Assembly (NCBI RefSeq): GCF_038070105.1
Contig: NZ_JBBPBZ010000001.1
Span: forward strand, 124,001 to 188,000
DNA length: 64,000 nucleotides
Direction of reading: 5' to 3'
Source of the DNA: Methylocystis sp. IM3
GTDB taxonomy: Bacteria > Pseudomonadota > Alphaproteobacteria > Rhizobiales > Beijerinckiaceae
How positions within the stretch are numbered: position 1 is the first letter of the stretch; every line of letters begins with the position of its first letter. Both the position numbers and the translations under genes were made by a program. Below the pieces are notes generated by a model. That model ran no database searches, was not told the origin of the DNA, and saw nothing but the letters and a program-made list of their open reading frames with translations. This document shows positions 62,538-64,000 of this stretch, piece by piece.

Positions 62538-63443
62538 ATGGAGGCGTTCGTGGTCCCAACAACCAAGCTGTTCCAGTCGTTGCTGGACCTTCCCGGCGCG
62601 GCGGAATGGTTCGGGGTTCTTCAGCCGGCCTGGCTGTCGCTGGATCCGAGAAGTCTCGAGGCCCTGCGCGAGGAGCCGTTGAACCGGCACGGCGCCCTGC
62701 GGATCTCGCCGGACCTGACGGAGGTGGACGTCGAAATGTCCCCGGTCCTTCGGAACGCGATTATCCTTCTCGAAGCAGCATCGAAAGGCGACGGGCTGAA
62801 GTTGACCGCCACGGGCAATCTCGCCAGGGTGGTCGTCGACGACATGCGGGACCGTTTCGAGTGGCCGGGATATGAAAAGGCGAGCACCCTCGGTCTTTAC
62901 AAGGTCATCAACGAGCCCGATTTCATGCCTCTGCATTTTATTCGGATCACGGCGGCGCACGCCGGCTTGCTCCGTCGTCGCAAAGGCGCGCTCACGACGA
63001 CGCCAGCGGCGCGCGAACTCTTATCCCGGCAGCGGTTCGGCCCTCTGCAAGCCATCCTTTTCCATACGGCGCTCTGGCGCCTTGATTTGTCCTACTTCGG
63101 CCGCGGGCTGCTCGGCTCTTGGCCACAAGGCGACATCGGCATCGTTCTGTGGTCGCTGAGTATCGCCGCATGGGATTTGCAGACGCCCGAACGGCTTTCG
63201 CGGCTTTGCGCCGTTCCGACGGCGGAAGTTGTCGAGCGGGGGATTTGGGACCGCGGCTCTCTGGCCTTCGAGGCCCGCGTCCTGCGGCCACTGTTCTGGT
63301 TCGGTCTACTTGAACGCAGCGCGGAGAAGTCCCAGACGCATGAATTGGTCGAAACGCATCTCTATCGGAAATCGCCGCTGTTCGACCGCTTCCTGAAATT
63401 CGATGTGGGAATCGCAGCATACTCCGGCGCGGGGAACGCTTGA
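62538..63443 (+). CDS. Conserved hypothetical protein
   Basis: A 301-residue soluble protein. Residues about 50-150 (MSPVLRNAIILLEAASKGDG; LKLTATGNLARVVVDDMRDR; RKGALTTTPAARELL) suggest winged-helix-like elements of the kind used in DNA-interacting proteins; the rest is helical (FHTALWRLDLSYFGRG). No characterised family recognised. A defence or regulatory role is possible but unsupported. Confidence 0.65.
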   Translation: MEAFVVPTTKLFQSLLDLPGAAEWFGVLQPAWLSLDPRSLEALREEPLNRHGALRISPDLTEVDVEMSPVLRNAIILLEAASKGDGLKLTATGNLARVVVDDMRDRFEWPGYEKASTLGLYKVINEPDFMPLHFIRITAAHAGLLRRRKGALTTTPAARELLSRQRFGPLQAILFHTALWRLDLSYFGRGLLGSWPQGDIGIVLWSLSIAAWDLQTPERLSRLCAVPTAEVVERGIWDRGSLAFEARVLRPLFWFGLLERSAEKSQTHELVETHLYRKSPLFDRFLKFDVGIAAYSGAGNA

Positions 63444-63483
63444 GCGCTCTCCATTTCCCGGCACCGGACCGGCAACGCCTCGG

Positions 63484-63927
63484 TCAGCTTGCGCTGCGTG
63501 CGAACGCGATGATCGCGCTGCGGCCAAGGGCCCCGCTTCGTCTATTGATCTCGCGTCCGCGCGAAAAGAGGATCATCGTCGGAATGCTTTGGATGCCGAA
63601 GCGGGCGGCGATCTCGGGGACGCGCTCGGTGTCGAGCTTGGCGAGGCGCGCCGTCGGCTCAAGGTCGCGCGCGGCGGCCTCGAATTCCGGAGCCATCGCG
63701 CGGCACGGCCCGCACCATCCAGCCCAGAAGTCGACCAGAACCGGAAGCTCCGTCTTGCCAATCATTCGATCGAAGTCCTCCGCGCTCCCGAGGTCGGCGG
63801 GGTGGCCGTCGAACAGCGGGGCGTGACACCGACCGCAGTTGGGCAGATTGCCGGAATGAAGCTTGGAGTCGGGTGCCTTGTTCAGGCTGCCGCATTGGGG
63901 GCAAACGATGATAACGCTCTTATCCAA
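63484..63927 (-). CDS. trxC: Thioredoxin 2 (TrxC-like)
   Basis: A protein of about 147 residues with the two features of thioredoxin 2: an N-terminal zinc ribbon (VCPQCGSLNKAP and NCGRCHAPLF) and a thioredoxin domain with FWAGWCGPC and the cis-Pro loop SIPTMILF. The best start is a TTG at 63927 giving (M)DKSVIIVCPQC, with GGAG 8-9 nt upstream; the frame is open further to 63996 but the added residues are not family-like. It reduces protein disulfides in the cytoplasm under oxidative or thiol-metal stress. Convergent with the hypothetical gene. Confidence 0.9.
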   Translation of the reverse strand: MDKSVIIVCPQCGSLNKAPDSKLHSGNLPNCGRCHAPLFDGHPADLGSAEDFDRMIGKTELPVLVDFWAGWCGPCRAMAPEFEAAARDLEPTARLAKLDTERVPEIAARFGIQSIPTMILFSRGREINRRSGALGRSAIIAFARSAS

Positions 63928-64000
63928 GATGCAACTCCACTCCGACTCTTGTCTTCCGATTCCAGGACAGCAAGCCTGGGTTCTGGCTATGATCATTTAG

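Noticed and set aside
61719..62960. 413-codon minus-strand open frame spanning the cupin gene and the following spacer
   Set aside because: Arg/Gly/Pro-rich, no start context, opposite a recognised cupin domain.

Overview
The window looks like part of a GC-rich alphaproteobacterial plasmid (or integrated plasmid-like island). Protein style and codon use resemble Rhizobiales, possibly the Methylocystis/Methylosinus methanotrophs; that placement is an inference from sequence feel, not from a marker gene. No rRNA, tRNA, replication initiator or intact insertion sequence was seen.

Layout. (1) 1-2.6 kb: a mercury operon on the minus strand (39-aa membrane protein, merT, merP, merA running off the left edge) divergent from merR, with a palindromic operator between. 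(2) 2.6-8.5 kb: a minus-strand corrinoid cassette. A cobalamin riboswitch leads a TonB-dependent receptor, an uncharacterised protein, a BtuM-like membrane protein and CbiZ, followed by a chimeric remnant (NnrS fragment joined to a cation-diffusion-facilitator tail). (3) 8.7-24.8 kb: a carbon-nitrogen hydrolase, then a CzcBA/TolC heavy-metal RND system divergent from PepSY / response regulator / sensor kinase / TPR / P-type ATPase / two CDF exporters, with a His-rich exported protein interrupted by an amber codon. (4) 25-35.4 kb: MFS exporter, PadR regulator with hemerythrin-like protein and chromate transporter, a graveyard of gene fragments (TSUP permease, copper ATPase), a sulfide-type module (ArsR-rhodanese fusion, metallo-beta-lactamase fold hydrolase, MFS, SHOCT protein), a tandem methyltransferase and a truncated acyltransferase. 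(5) 35.5-46.2 kb: copper/silver resistance (DUF2933 protein, CopA-type ATPase, CusF, CusA, CusB, CusC, FixH-like protein) and small exported Cys/His-rich proteins. (6) 46.6-60 kb: plasmid maintenance and transfer functions (ArdC antirestriction, two single-strand binding proteins, TacAT-type toxin-antitoxin, TraK/TraL/TraM-like operon, candidate oriT, MobC/TraJ-like protein, large relaxase). (7) 60-64 kb: an isoprenylcysteine-methyltransferase-like protein, a phospholipase-D-type nuclease, a cupin protein, an unknown protein and thioredoxin 2.

Together the genes give a mobilisable metal-resistance replicon: Hg(II) import and reduction, Zn/Co/Cd and Cu/Ag efflux at both membranes, chromate export and probable sulfide handling. 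The most interesting parts are the compact riboswitch-controlled corrinoid-scavenging cassette that lacks the usual ABC importer, the amber-split His-rich protein coupled to a CDF exporter, and the relaxosome locus with a relaxase carrying an ADP-ribosyltransferase-like segment.
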